A stretch of 64,000 nucleotides of DNA from Nitzschia sp. DOCU1 (lineage: Eukaryota; Bacillariophyta; Bacillariophyceae; Bacillariales; Bacillariaceae): assembly GCA_951394045.1 (NCBI GenBank), contig OX595996.1:1116001-1180000 (forward strand), given 5' to 3'. Below, one piece after another: positions 1 through 9,853 of the stretch; the first letter of the stretch is position 1; every line of letters begins with the position of its first letter. A program made the translations under genes and the position numbers. Under the pieces are notes generated by a model. The model was not told the DNA's origin, searched no databases, and saw only the letters and a list, made by a program, of their open reading frames with translations.

Positions 1-819
1 ATGAAGGAAGGAGGGCAGGCCGAGCTTATTGCTCCTGTCGTTGGAAAAGCAGCCTACCAATCTGGTGGAGGATTCTTTTCAAGTCTTGCCAGTGATAGGA
101 GCAGTGCAATGCAACGAAAAATATACAGCCTCGAGAGAGACAATCTTGAGCTGAAATTGGAACTTGTACGCCTTCAGGCTCAATACCGTGAAGAAACCTA
201 TCTGAACCACAAAGCCATGGAAGCAGCCCTTGCTGAAGATCATACCACTGTTGCTACAGTTAGAATGGACGGCTCTGTCTATTCATCATCGTACCTACAC
301 GACAGTGACAGCTCCATATCCAGCGGGGAACTTTCCCCAGAAAACGGTGACAAGAGCCTTTCTTGGTCTGATGTTCTCCAAAGAATCAAGGAATACAAGG
401 ACAGGAAAGCTTCCTTGACGAGGGGTGAGGGGATAGCTGGTGTGCAGACTGGTGATGCCGCCACCGTTCGACAGGCACTACGCATCGGTTCTCTACGAAG
501 CAGCCTCCCACGTGGTTCGCTTATGACAGATTCAGGAGACGACCGACCAACAGCCCTCCGTGGTAGCGGATTGTCTTCACCACCTCATCGTATCCAGAGC
601 CTTTGGTCTGTGGCAATCAGTGCAGGGGCATCCGTACAACAGACCGAAACTGCACCGGCGCCATCCCATGTCCCTCGCCGTATCCAAAGCTTCCAGCCAG
701 CACATGCTGACAAACCTCAAGTAAATCTTCACGATTTAGCAGAGCAAGAGCCATCAAGACCGCCTCTCTTCGGGAGATCACAGAGTACTGTCCGAAGAAT
801 GGGATGGTGGGGCAAGTAG
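1..819 (+). CDS. Hypothetical coiled-coil, Ser/Arg-rich protein (possibly partial at the window edge)
   Basis: The frame is open from the first base and ends at a TAG at 817-819. An ATG occupies bases 1-3, but nothing shows it is the true start, so the gene may begin upstream. Residues about 40-75 (around ERDNLELKLELVRLQ) look like a heptad coiled coil. The rest is low-complexity and rich in Ser, Arg and Pro, with two similar motifs RIQSLW and RIQSFQ. No enzyme or binding domain is recognisable. It converges on the MAPEG gene on the other strand, 41 bases away. Function unknown. Confidence 0.5.
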   Translation: MKEGGQAELIAPVVGKAAYQSGGGFFSSLASDRSSAMQRKIYSLERDNLELKLELVRLQAQYREETYLNHKAMEAALAEDHTTVATVRMDGSVYSSSYLHDSDSSISSGELSPENGDKSLSWSDVLQRIKEYKDRKASLTRGEGIAGVQTGDAATVRQALRIGSLRSSLPRGSLMTDSGDDRPTALRGSGLSSPPHRIQSLWSVAISAGASVQQTETAPAPSHVPRRIQSFQPAHADKPQVNLHDLAEQEPSRPPLFGRSQSTVRRMGWWGK

Positions 820-860
820 GGGCCGACTGGACGCCAACCAACCTTCAAATGCATTTCTTA

Positions 861-1316
861 TTAGAACAATAATTTCAAGGCATTGCCTTGTAAGAATAAT
901 AAGCAAATATAACCAGGAAACGTGCTCAGCCACAGCGGCTTATTCATTCCAACTTCGTTCACTCCGAATTTGAGAATCAGTCCAAAATACAATGCCCTTA
1001 GCCCAACATATGTCCAAGCTACCATTACACACACGTTCATGGCCGCGCTGTCGTCCATTTGATTTGTGGTAGCCAACGCCCAAAGAGGCCCCATAAATAC
1101 CGGATACCATTCCAAAAAGTTTGCCGTCAAACGATCTGCCGGACGCATATCTAGCGATTCGTACCGATTGAACTTCTTGCCTTGCGCCTTGGCCTTGCTC
1201 AACAAACGTCGTTTGGTGATTAATCCATTGATAAACGTCATGGTGTACAGCATAGAGTAGACTGCTGTAATACGCGCAGCATTCATGATGGACGGGGATA
1301 CGTCTCGTAGACTCAT
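861..1316 (-). CDS. MAPEG-family integral membrane protein
   Basis: This 151-residue protein has the size and layout of the MAPEG family (microsomal glutathione transferase / eicosanoid metabolism), with four hydrophobic segments at roughly residues 12-30, 60-78, 85-105 and 118-138. Between the first two is RPADRLTANFLEWYPVF, which resembles the family signature (Arg-rich loop, Asn, Glu, Pro). The open frame extends 54 bases upstream but has no ATG there, so the ATG at 1316 is taken as start. MAPEG proteins act in ER or outer organelle membranes, often as glutathione transferases or peroxidases. The substrate cannot be told from sequence. Family placement is by motif and topology only. Confidence 0.6.
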   Translation of the reverse strand: MSLRDVSPSIMNAARITAVYSMLYTMTFINGLITKRRLLSKAKAQGKKFNRYESLDMRPADRLTANFLEWYPVFMGPLWALATTNQMDDSAAMNVCVMVAWTYVGLRALYFGLILKFGVNEVGMNKPLWLSTFPGYICLLFLQGNALKLLF

Positions 1317-1887
1317 CGTTTTGCTTAGTTTTCGTAGTTGCTGCCTTGTAGATACGTTGCTTCGGCTCAATCAAACAACAGCCTTGTTGGATACTTTTCT
1401 TTCAGTCACAGCTAATTTGTCTTTGGGTGATGTGGGTCAATAGTGGCACTTTCGGAATGCATCCTACGTTTCAAACTTTTAGTCGCCCTCATCTCGAGGC
1501 ATCATTGTGATGCAAATATTTTCCCTCCGGCACTTTATTGCGATAGAGCCGCCGATACACGCTACTGTAGAGCTGCGAATCAGCGCCGATCAATCTGACC
1601 AGAACTGATAGCAAACGATTCATTCGATTCAACCAATTGCAGAAATATCCCGCCAAAAAGAAAATCGAAGATTGCATTCGATTCGATTCGATGATTATTC
1701 GATCCTTTGCGCGAAGAATGCCCGGAAACGATGCTGTGTCCGTGCACAAAGTGAAAGCAGCGTCTTGAACGCAGATTCAGAGCCGAGCCATTTGTTCAGC
1801 AAAGGGTTGGCTGACCTCTTGCCACACTTTATTTTGTCGCAGCTTTGAGCAGCCTCGCTTCCAATTCACTCTACGCCCGCCACCGTC
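1317..1887. other. Intergenic region between divergent genes
   Basis: No supported gene lies here. It separates the divergent MAPEG and cysteine desulfurase genes and probably holds both promoters. Bases 1655-1700 carry runs of cgattcgattcgat-like repeats. The 86-codon minus-strand frame inside it has no recognisable domain. Confidence 0.4.
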
Positions 1888-3324
1888 ATGAGTAGCACTT
1901 CGTCGTCGGCTTCACCTGCCAAAGGCGCGGCCGCCACATCGGATGGTGAGAGTCTCTGGGTCACTTTGGGTGGCTTGGCTTTGGGTGTGGGAGGCTTCAT
2001 GGCCTTCAAAGGCCTTGAACACATGTACAAGACACAACAAAAGAAGGAACAGAAATGGATATCCGAGTGGTCATCGTCGACTAACAAAAAGCCAAAGCAA
2101 GAAATGCCGCAGTGCATTTATCTGGATTATAACGGAACCACGCCTATTTACCAAGATGTCTTGCAAGCCATGTGGCCATATTTGACGCAACATTTTGGAA
2201 ATCCAAGTTCGGGTCACGCCTATGGTAAAATTCCTCGCCAGGCGATTGACTACGCACGAGCACAAATCTTGCGTTCCTTGCTGCAAAGTCCAGCTCCTTT
2301 GGACGCTGTGTGGTTTACGGGATGTGGGACAGAATCCGACAATCTGGCTATTCAACTAGCGATTCAGTCTACTGGACATATTACCAAGAAGCACATTGTC
2401 ACTTGCAATGTGGAACATCCCGCGATTGAAGGATATTTAAAGTATTTGGAGAAAGAAGGGACCATTGAAGTGACGTACGTTCCTGTCCAAACGGACGGAA
2501 GAGTCTTAGCCAGGGATATCATTGATGCAATTCAAGAGAATACCATTCTAGTAACCGTAATGTGGGCTAACAATGAATCCGGCGCCTTGCAACCCATCCG
2601 TGAGATTTCCGCGGAATGTCGAAAGCGGGGCGTTTTGATCCATACGGATGCCGCCCAAGCGACGGGCAAGGTCTCGTGCGCCTTGGCCGACTTGGGACAT
2701 CCTGACATGATTTCTATTGTGGGACACAAAATGGGAGCTCCCAAAGGTATTGCCGCGTTGTACGTGCGTCCTGGATGTTTGGAAGAATATGGGCGAAGCA
2801 TGCCGCACAAACACGGTGTCTTGTTGATTGGCGGTGGACAAGAATTTGGTCGACGCGGAGGAACTGAGAACACGCCGTACATTGTTGGACTTGGATACGC
2901 TGCAGAAAAAGCCCAAACGAATTTATTACGAAACGCCCAGCACATGGAAGCATTGCGTTCACTTCTGTTAAAGAAACTGCAGGAACACCTTGGTGCAGAA
3001 AATATCCGGGTCAACGGCCCCGAAGATCCCCGTCAACGACTTTGCAATACTTTGAGCGTCGGGATTAAAGACACGCATTCAGGGAATCTACTGGCCGAAA
3101 TCGGCGATCAAGTTGCTGCCTCGGCAGGAGCCACCTGCCACTCGGCTGGAGCCATCAGCTCGGTACTACAGGCTATGCAGGTACCCATGGAATTTGCTCG
3201 AGGGACGCTACGGCTCAGCGTCGGACCTAAAACTACTGTAGATGAGATAGATCGAGCGGCCGCCATTATTGCAGACGCGGCCAAACGCCAATGGAGTTCA
3301 AATCTTGAAGGCAAGGAACAATGA
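1888..3324 (+). CDS. Cysteine desulfurase / selenocysteine lyase-like PLP enzyme with N-terminal membrane anchor
   Basis: The 478-residue protein is a class V aminotransferase-fold (NifS/IscS/SCLY) enzyme. It would release sulfur or selenium from cysteine or selenocysteine. Visible landmarks: YLDYNGTTP at about 78-86, the cofactor Asp in HTDAAQATGK (about 252-261), PLP lysine in GHKMGAPKG (Lys281), the glycine-rich GGGQEFGRRGGTEN, and a candidate catalytic Cys417 in GATCHS. GATCHS followed by a C-terminus of the RLSVGPKTT type is more like selenocysteine lyase than mitochondrial IscS, and the extended catalytic-loop Cys and HHV tail of IscS are absent. Residues 23-40 form a hydrophobic segment, so the enzyme appears anchored or organelle-targeted. 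An ATG start with no in-frame alternative upstream supports 1888. Whether it favours Cys or Sec is not decidable here. Confidence 0.85.
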   Translation: MSSTSSSASPAKGAAATSDGESLWVTLGGLALGVGGFMAFKGLEHMYKTQQKKEQKWISEWSSSTNKKPKQEMPQCIYLDYNGTTPIYQDVLQAMWPYLTQHFGNPSSGHAYGKIPRQAIDYARAQILRSLLQSPAPLDAVWFTGCGTESDNLAIQLAIQSTGHITKKHIVTCNVEHPAIEGYLKYLEKEGTIEVTYVPVQTDGRVLARDIIDAIQENTILVTVMWANNESGALQPIREISAECRKRGVLIHTDAAQATGKVSCALADLGHPDMISIVGHKMGAPKGIAALYVRPGCLEEYGRSMPHKHGVLLIGGGQEFGRRGGTENTPYIVGLGYAAEKAQTNLLRNAQHMEALRSLLLKKLQEHLGAENIRVNGPEDPRQRLCNTLSVGIKDTHSGNLLAEIGDQVAASAGATCHSAGAISSVLQAMQVPMEFARGTLRLSVGPKTTVDEIDRAAAIIADAAKRQWSSNLEGKEQ

Positions 3325-3873
3325 GAAGTAAAAGGCGTTACTTGAGCAGACCTTCGTCTTCCATCTTATTGTATCGGGGATCTTTCTGCTCGTCGGAGTA
3401 ATCTGCGAGAAGAAGTAATCGAACACCAACATAGCCGTGTCGTCTACTACTCTGGATGTACTATTTAAAGGAGCAACGAGTGAGATGTAGAGTATGATAG
3501 TAGTGGTATGATACGACTTTCAACGAGTCCACAAAGTACGATAGTATCTATACTCAGTATGTACTATGTCATATGGTTACGCAGTGCCTACCGATACTCT
3601 AAGCGCGCCGGCACCCACATTCCTTCGCTCTTCGGCGAGGCGGCAGCGCCTCCAAGCCGGCCCGGTGACCTCGCGCACATATGACGCGCGCGACACCACA
3701 CGCCGTGGCGTCGCTCAAAAGAACATTCCTCTTTGCAGCTTTTTCGACTTCCTTCCCGCCAGCCGCTTTTGTAGAGCCCTTTCCGCACATACCAACATTC
3801 CTTCCTCTCTTGTCCAACAAGCACAACTGGGGGTTAATGCCTGCAGATCGTCACGGCCGAGACAGTTTCATGA
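3325..3873. other. Intergenic region with AT-rich tag/gta-type repeats
   Basis: Nothing coding is supported. Bases 3475-3570 are a loose array of tagta/gata motifs (for example agtatgatagtagtggtat). The rest is probably the promoter of the downstream sulfotransferase. Confidence 0.35.
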
Positions 3874-5076
3874 ATGGCCACTAAGATCTTCACTAAAATA
3901 CTTGAACTGATAGAGAGAATTCTCCAAAGTGCACCTCAATTCGAAATCAGCAGGCGGATTTGTGATCTCTCCCGAGATTTCTTTGCTGCCGGCCTGCCTT
4001 CCGCCATGGGTAGCTCTCCCAACCACAAGCCTCGCAGAAGATCATTGCTTTTTAGACCGGTGCCATCAGGGTTCAGTCGGCGACACTACTACATGCTCGT
4101 CGGGATGGCTATTCTTTTAACAATCCGTATGTTTAAGACTCTGAGTTCGCCGTTATCAAAGATGTTGAAGAAGGAGAAAGCAATGCATTGTCCCCTCAAT
4201 AAGTCTGATGCCAAGAAGGAGCAATCTATGAAAAACAACTATTTGAACGTTACCCACCAAGCATGTGATTATTATTACGACGAACACAAGTCGGAATACC
4301 GAAAATTTCTGGTCGTAACTTCCCAAAGAAGTGGGTCAGGGTGGCTCACCAAACTTTTGGACAATCACACTAGTATTGCCTGTGGGGGTGAGCTACTCCT
4401 TAAGCAAAAGGACTTGTATCGAAATCGTAGGGTCACTGTCAAGAGATTTGCCAATGGGACGGATGACGCACTTTATTCTTTGTTTCAGCAAGAACAGCCG
4501 AGAAAACTGAAGCATAACTCTCAAATACAAAAACCATGGGTTGGATTCAAAGTCATGTATGGACAAGGTTTCTTGGACCGTGGTCAACCTTTAGTCGAAG
4601 AGTGGACGTGTCGGGGATACAAGCTCATACATTTAGTACGACGGAACAAACTGCTACAATACTTCTCCGCAGTCCAGATGAAAAAAGGCTTCAAAGACGT
4701 ACTGGGAGAAGTAGCACACCCAGAAGCCCCCGATCAGGTCGAAATGCTGCAACAAATCAAAGTGAATGTCACAGCCGAGCAAACGGTTAAAGCTTTGGAC
4801 GTGCGGTTTGGTGAGGCGTCCGAGGCAGCGAATTATCTGGGGATTGGGGACGTTACAACAGTTTACTATGAAGATTTGGTCGAAGATACCCAAGCGGAAA
4901 TGGATCGATTGTTTCGATTTCTGCAATTACCCTCTCAGACAGTGACATCCTCGCTATTAAAGATTCATTCCGAGCCTCGCATGCGGGACTATTACGAAGA
5001 AGATAGGGAGTTGCGAGACCGCTATTACGAAGAAATGAGTCAATCCGTGTACCGGTATCTTTTGCGAGATTGGTAA
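3874..5076 (+). CDS. Type II membrane sulfotransferase, copy 1
   Basis: This 400-residue protein has one hydrophobic segment (about residues 72-88) after a basic cytosolic stretch, typical of Golgi type II enzymes. It then has the PAPS-binding P-loop TSQRSGSGWLTKLL at about residue 149, placing it in the sulfotransferase superfamily. It should transfer sulfate from PAPS to a carbohydrate or tyrosine acceptor in the Golgi lumen. Other family features are the YEDLV strand-helix region near 330 and WVGFKVMYGQGF near 225. Asn-X-Ser/Thr sites are present. The ATG at 3874 is the first in frame; ATG 4005 (MGSSPN) is an alternative that still precedes the anchor. It is paralogous to the gene at 8729-9853. 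The acceptor is unknown. Confidence 0.75.
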   Translation: MATKIFTKILELIERILQSAPQFEISRRICDLSRDFFAAGLPSAMGSSPNHKPRRRSLLFRPVPSGFSRRHYYMLVGMAILLTIRMFKTLSSPLSKMLKKEKAMHCPLNKSDAKKEQSMKNNYLNVTHQACDYYYDEHKSEYRKFLVVTSQRSGSGWLTKLLDNHTSIACGGELLLKQKDLYRNRRVTVKRFANGTDDALYSLFQQEQPRKLKHNSQIQKPWVGFKVMYGQGFLDRGQPLVEEWTCRGYKLIHLVRRNKLLQYFSAVQMKKGFKDVLGEVAHPEAPDQVEMLQQIKVNVTAEQTVKALDVRFGEASEAANYLGIGDVTTVYYEDLVEDTQAEMDRLFRFLQLPSQTVTSSLLKIHSEPRMRDYYEEDRELRDRYYEEMSQSVYRYLLRDW

Positions 5077-5502
5077 TCTCGTCCTGCTAATAATTATCCG
5101 TTCTGGATCCTTGCATCTAGCTTTTACTAGACCTGAAAAGAAGGGCCGTCTCTTGTAATGTACGTTCTACAGCTTTAGTACGACGCGACGACCAGTGATT
5201 GAGCCTGGATGGAGTCATCGACCCGACTGACGCTGCGTAGCAGTCGTGAAAACTCCAATTTACTGACGCCGCCCCCCACCTTGTCAATGACAGCCGATTC
5301 CAGGTGTCGACCATAGGTGACCACGGACATGGACTCGTCCTTGCGGCACTCTTGCAACAAAGCCCCAAATACGGTCGTCTCCATCATACGATCACGCACA
5401 TTCTGGCTCGATAGGTCACTTTCTGTTTGGAGCCATGTGATCCACTGTCCTTCGTCCAACTTTAAAGCATCAGCCCATACTTGCGCGGTAAAGTCTACGG
5501 AC
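4290..5502 (+). repeat. Segmental duplication, copy A (sulfotransferase body, 3' UTR and 3' end of Nup133-like gene)
   Basis: Copy B is at about 9057-10283. Within the sulfotransferase coding part the copies are clearly diverged. From the last codons onward (5060-5502 against 9835-10283) they differ, by eye, at only a handful of bases. Left limits are approximate because similarity fades toward the N-terminus. Confidence 0.85.
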
Positions 5503-8300
5503 GTGCTATTGTCCTCCATGGCATTGCAGATTGCCAAAGCAATAGTCGCGAAACGAACACGATCGTCTTTGGAACCTGCTCCCTGCAGTCGTTGCAAGGC
5601 CAAGTGGACTAGTTCTTCTGGTGTCTGCTGAGTAACATTGCCAGGTTCGCCTTCGTGCAACATTTGCTGGGCACTGACAAGATCCAACTTTCGGTCAATC
5701 AGTTGCTGCCGTTCCTTGTTTTGAGTCGCCACCAACTTGTTGGCCAGCTTGGCCATGCTCAAGGCCCACTGCGTCGAAGCCAAGTCTTGTCCTAGTAGTT
5801 CACAATTGGCTAAACAAGATTCCGTCGCTTGATCAAAGTAAGATTGACGAACGGCAGGAATCCACTTGTACTGACGAAGTCGTTCGTCCTGATTCATCAA
5901 CAAATTCAATTCATCCGGAGCATGTCGTCCATAGTTGATGGCATGACCATAAAGACCCCGATCGGTATGCCATTGCAAAACGTACTGTGCAAAAGTGTAG
6001 CCAGTTTCGACCTCTTTGCCTTGGATGGAATCAAAGAGAGGATCCAAAGAAAACGCGGCCGCATCCCGCTTCTTTTCGTGGTCCACCGAAATTTGGCAAA
6101 TGCCTTGGAAAAATTTGTATTGAATGGATAAGTCAAAGGCCAGTTCTTCCAACGTGTAGTCATCTCCGCCTGACATGGTTGGTGCCGCATCGCTACTGGG
6201 ATGCAAGTCCCGAAGAAGTCGAATCGCAGAGTTTTGCACCTGAGTATACTGTACCTTGTCGGGATGGAATTCCGAATACGAGAGTAGTGCCGCTTTGACC
6301 ACTGGTTCTGCATTTAGTCGTTCCACTGACGCAGGATTTCGGCGCCATTCCTTGAGTTGATTCCGCAATACTGTCTGCAACGACTTGTGGCTCGTCCACA
6401 CGGGCTGAGGAGGCGGCACGTCTTGGAGGACGTCGTAGAGGACTGACGCTGAATCCTCGCGGTAGGCCATGGCCACATCCAAGAGTCCTCCTAGCAAGGC
6501 ATTCCATTCGGGTGGATCCATTTCCTGAAGCCCCAGTAACCAGTCCGCCAGATCATAGGATTTGCATTCTGCATTTCCCGACGCATACATGCCGCGTTGA
6601 AATTGCGTGACAAAACCAAAGACTGCCAGCTCTTGACCAATGCTCAAGAGTTGCCATCGACCTTCTTGTGAAATACTACGGTACAATCCTCGCTCTTGTA
6701 GAAACTTGACCAAGGCTCGATGCCATTCCATGGGATTTTGAGCGGAAGCGGCATCCCCCTTGTGCTGAAGTTCCGTCGCAAAGGTCACAATGGCTTGTTC
6801 CAAGGCTTCTGTCTGTGCCGCGCGCAACGAAGGAGGGAGTGCCCGAGTCGTTTCCGGATCTTGGTAGGCTTGCCAAAAGGCCGATCGCAAATGCGACACT
6901 AGTGTCGCATTGACCGGTGCCGACGAGGCTCCTTGGGGAGACGAATAGCGAGCCTTTTTGGCCGAAGGAGGCACGTCGTGGGGCATGTATCGAATTCGTA
7001 ATCCCAGGCCTAGTGTGGTCAGTACCGCACATCCATGGGTCATGGTATCTCGTTCCAGCATGTTGGGCAACAACTTGGGGGCATATTGCTCTGGCAAGTC
7101 GACTTCTTGAATAATTTCTTGATCGGGCAAGAGCGCCATGATAATGACAGTACCCACACTTGGTTGGTAAAAGGCTGCATAAGCATTTTCATTTTCCGTA
7201 GCAATCATACCCACCGTAACTACTTGGGCGGGTTCGGCAAAGCGCGAGATCCATTGCGTTCGTAAGACTTTGCCATCCAATTGTGCTTGTAGCCAGTACA
7301 TTTTGGAGTCTCCATCCGAAGGAGAGGTTCCGCTGACAATACAATGAAAAGATTGTTGATCGGCAGAAAGTGCCGCCTGCAAGACGGTAAAGTTGCTGGC
7401 CAAGATGGATCTTGAAATACCCAAAGACCCCTTTAGGACGGGTTCAAACGTGGCATGATGAGCAGTACCGAGCGTGACTGTCACCTTCCAACGAAGTAGA
7501 TTCCCCTGATCTTTGGAAATAGACATGAATTCGGTTGCCGAAAAGGGAAGAACCCAGCACGGCGAAGCCCCACCCGAACTACTGGATCCATCCCCTGATC
7601 CAAACACCACACGAGATAACCATCCCGTCTGAGCGGCCACTTTTTGTACATGCAACCCCAGAGGCACCGGGGTCAAGGTAATCCAAAACAAATTGCCCAT
7701 GGAAGTACTCAAGACTACCAAACCAGGTGCCGCCGTCAAGGTTGTCACATCCTCATTGTCTAACAATTCTAGGACGCGCGTCTTGGTGACGGGCCCACGC
7801 AAAATGTTTCCATCGCGTTTGTTGCTAACGGCCAGATCTTTGGTAGATAATTTGCGGACATACAACACACCGGCATGCCAGGCAAACAAATTGACCGTAT
7901 CTGCCATTCTACTACTACTGCTAGCGGAACCACTTCGTAGTGGAGTCGTTCCTGCTGCAGAAGCTGTCGTGTGACTCGGCGAAATGGCCAAATGAATGAC
8001 TTTGTTTGTGTCAGAGTCCACAATCATTAATTCAGGCCAAAAGACTTTACCAAAGAGTTTGGGTGCTTCTAGAGTGTCATCCAATAGCTTGGGCTTGGAT
8101 TGCCAAACATGAATGTATCCATCTCCCGTCGTAATGGCAGACCACCCGGCTGCCGCACAACTTGCAATAGCATGAGGCAAAAGTTCCGTGGCACGTCGAG
8201 GTACGGCTCGTACCACGTCGACACTCCAAGGACAATGCGACGAGGATTGAATGAGGACGCGGCGATTGTGTTTGAGGGCAACGACTTCGGGGGGATTCAT
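5175..8300 (-). CDS. NUP133: Nup133-like nucleoporin
   Basis: The 1041-residue protein has an N-terminal half built of beta-rich repeats and a C-terminal half that is almost entirely helical. This is the propeller-plus-solenoid layout of Nup133, a Y-complex subunit of the nuclear pore. The segment GWSAITTGDGYIHVWQSK (about residues 52-69) matches the usual GW.....R.L.VW opening of Nup133 propellers. The helical half contains WLLGLQEMDPPEWNALL and repeated Leu-rich helices. Length is slightly below human Nup133 (about 1150). One uninterrupted exon runs from ATG 8300 to TAA 5175. Its last 108 codons are duplicated at 9956-10282. Identification rests on architecture and short motifs; another propeller-solenoid nucleoporin (Nup155 type) is the main alternative. 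Confidence 0.65.
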   Translation of the reverse strand: MNPPEVVALKHNRRVLIQSSSHCPWSVDVVRAVPRRATELLPHAIASCAAAGWSAITTGDGYIHVWQSKPKLLDDTLEAPKLFGKVFWPELMIVDSDTNKVIHLAISPSHTTASAAGTTPLRSGSASSSSRMADTVNLFAWHAGVLYVRKLSTKDLAVSNKRDGNILRGPVTKTRVLELLDNEDVTTLTAAPGLVVLSTSMGNLFWITLTPVPLGLHVQKVAAQTGWLSRVVFGSGDGSSSSGGASPCWVLPFSATEFMSISKDQGNLLRWKVTVTLGTAHHATFEPVLKGSLGISRSILASNFTVLQAALSADQQSFHCIVSGTSPSDGDSKMYWLQAQLDGKVLRTQWISRFAEPAQVVTVGMIATENENAYAAFYQPSVGTVIIMALLPDQEIIQEVDLPEQYAPKLLPNMLERDTMTHGCAVLTTLGLGLRIRYMPHDVPPSAKKARYSSPQGASSAPVNATLVSHLRSAFWQAYQDPETTRALPPSLRAAQTEALEQAIVTFATELQHKGDAASAQNPMEWHRALVKFLQERGLYRSISQEGRWQLLSIGQELAVFGFVTQFQRGMYASGNAECKSYDLADWLLGLQEMDPPEWNALLGGLLDVAMAYREDSASVLYDVLQDVPPPQPVWTSHKSLQTVLRNQLKEWRRNPASVERLNAEPVVKAALLSYSEFHPDKVQYTQVQNSAIRLLRDLHPSSDAAPTMSGGDDYTLEELAFDLSIQYKFFQGICQISVDHEKKRDAAAFSLDPLFDSIQGKEVETGYTFAQYVLQWHTDRGLYGHAINYGRHAPDELNLLMNQDERLRQYKWIPAVRQSYFDQATESCLANCELLGQDLASTQWALSMAKLANKLVATQNKERQQLIDRKLDLVSAQQMLHEGEPGNVTQQTPEELVHLALQRLQGAGSKDDRVRFATIALAICNAMEDNSTSVDFTAQVWADALKLDEGQWITWLQTESDLSSQNVRDRMMETTVFGALLQECRKDESMSVVTYGRHLESAVIDKVGGGVSKLEFSRLLRSVSRVDDSIQAQSLVVASY

Positions 8301-8728
8301 TGTTTTGCGTGCTTTTGTCTGCTACAGAGACTCAATGACAAGGGACGAGGGAAGTGCGCTCTCGACAGCAGGAATGCCACTGACGAGCCTTGTAGTTGTT
8401 ACGGTGTCAATGTGGGTTTGATCGAGAGTGGGAGAGTGGGATCGGATGATGAGGGCGCCGCCATGGTCAGATGTGGTTGGATGGTCGCTTTTTGCGCGCC
8501 GTGTCGTCTCGTGTGGGTGCATCACTACCAGTACGTATGTACCTGGTGTATTCATATTACCTACATACCCTATCTGGACGCCTATCCGGCGCGCCGCCCA
8601 TATTTTGAAAATCGAAGCTGTGTTGAACGCAGACGCTGTTATTATCTCACTTTTGGTGTATTACATTCAGAGGTGATCCTTCTATCCTTCTATCCAATAT
8701 ATCCAATATAGTGCAAAAGGGAACAAGA
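8301..8728. promoter_or_regulatory. Divergent intergenic region, Nup133-like / sulfotransferase 2
   Basis: About 430 bases between divergent starts, probably carrying both promoters. Tandem tatccaatatatccaatata sits at about 8691-8710, just before the sulfotransferase start. No resemblance to the region upstream of sulfotransferase copy 1 is visible, so the duplication did not include the promoter. Confidence 0.35.
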
Positions 8729-9853
8729 ATGACGACCCAGCAGGGTGCTTCTTCCGCCAGCAGCAGCAAAGTTGACAATATTAAGAATACCGCCATTCCT
8801 ACGGCTGACGAAAATTATAACAGCAAAGCGTCGGCCGCCATGCCATTAACCTCTACGATACGTCAATGTTTTGCCTCTTCATCGTCAGCATTGGCGAAAC
8901 GACGGCAGCAGCACCATTACTATTATTATGTGCTCATTGGAATGGCGGTAATCGTTGTATTCCATTTGGTCAAGACGTGGACGGCCCCACCACCATTGGG
9001 TCATGTGACCAATGTTGTCATTCATCACCAACACCAATCTTGTCATTACGATGACAGTCTAGAATTTCGAAAATTCATGGTGGTAACCTCGCAACGAAGT
9101 GGCTCTGGATGGCTCGTGAAACTTTTGGACAATCACACTAGCGTCACTTGTGGAGGTGAAGTCCTCCTCAAGCACAAGGAATTGTATCGCAAGCCAGGAG
9201 TTTCCGTCGAGAAATATGCCAATGGAATTGATTACGCACTCAAAACCTTGTTTCAACAACAGCAACAGCCGAGAACAAAGAATATTACCTCTACGCAAGA
9301 AAAACCGTGGGTTGGATTCAAAGTCATGTATGGACAAGGATTTTTGGATCGTGGTCAACCCTTGGTGGAAGAATGGACGTGTCGAGGATACAAACTCATA
9401 CATTTAGTACGACGGAACAAATTACTACAATATTTCTCGGCGGTCGAAATGAAAAAAGGTTTTTCGGAACTTCATGGCGGCGAAGTCGCACACCCCGAAG
9501 CCCCGGAGCAAGTGGAAAAGTTACAACACATTAAATTGGATGTGACGGCCGAAGAAACTATTCAAGCATTGGACGCACGCTTCCAGGAAACCGCCACGGC
9601 GTCTAATTATTTGGGAATGATTGGGGACGTGACAACTGTATATTATGAAGATTTGGTCGACGATACGCAAGCAGAAATGGATCGATTGTTTCGATTTCTG
9701 CAAGTATCCTCTCAAACAGTGACATCCTCGCTATTAAAGATCCATTCCGAGCCTCGCATGCGGGACTATTACGTGGAAGATGAGAAGTTACGAGACCGCT
9801 ATTACAAAGAAATGAGTCGGTCCGTGTACCGGTATCTTTTGCGAGATTGGTAA
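8729..9853 (+). CDS. Type II membrane sulfotransferase, copy 2
   Basis: This 374-residue paralogue of the 3874-5076 gene has a hydrophobic anchor at about residues 68-84 (YVLIGMAVIVVFHLV), the P-loop TSQRSGSGWLVKLL near residue 120, WVGFKVMYGQGF and YYEDLV. The N-terminal ~100 residues are unrelated in detail to copy 1 and rich in Ser, Gln and His. The catalytic part is conserved throughout, and the last ~50 codons are nearly the same. The frame is open 18 bases upstream without ATG, so ATG 8729 is chosen. It likely does the same chemistry as copy 1, PAPS-dependent sulfation in the Golgi, perhaps on a different acceptor. Confidence 0.75.
   Translation: MTTQQGASSASSSKVDNIKNTAIPTADENYNSKASAAMPLTSTIRQCFASSSSALAKRRQQHHYYYYVLIGMAVIVVFHLVKTWTAPPPLGHVTNVVIHHQHQSCHYDDSLEFRKFMVVTSQRSGSGWLVKLLDNHTSVTCGGEVLLKHKELYRKPGVSVEKYANGIDYALKTLFQQQQQPRTKNITSTQEKPWVGFKVMYGQGFLDRGQPLVEEWTCRGYKLIHLVRRNKLLQYFSAVEMKKGFSELHGGEVAHPEAPEQVEKLQHIKLDVTAEETIQALDARFQETATASNYLGMIGDVTTVYYEDLVDDTQAEMDRLFRFLQVSSQTVTSSLLKIHSEPRMRDYYVEDEKLRDRYYKEMSRSVYRYLLRDW

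Noticed and set aside
940..1374. Minus-strand frame overlapping the MAPEG gene
   Set aside because: Different frame of the same region, without hydrophobic segments or motif; the MAPEG frame explains it.
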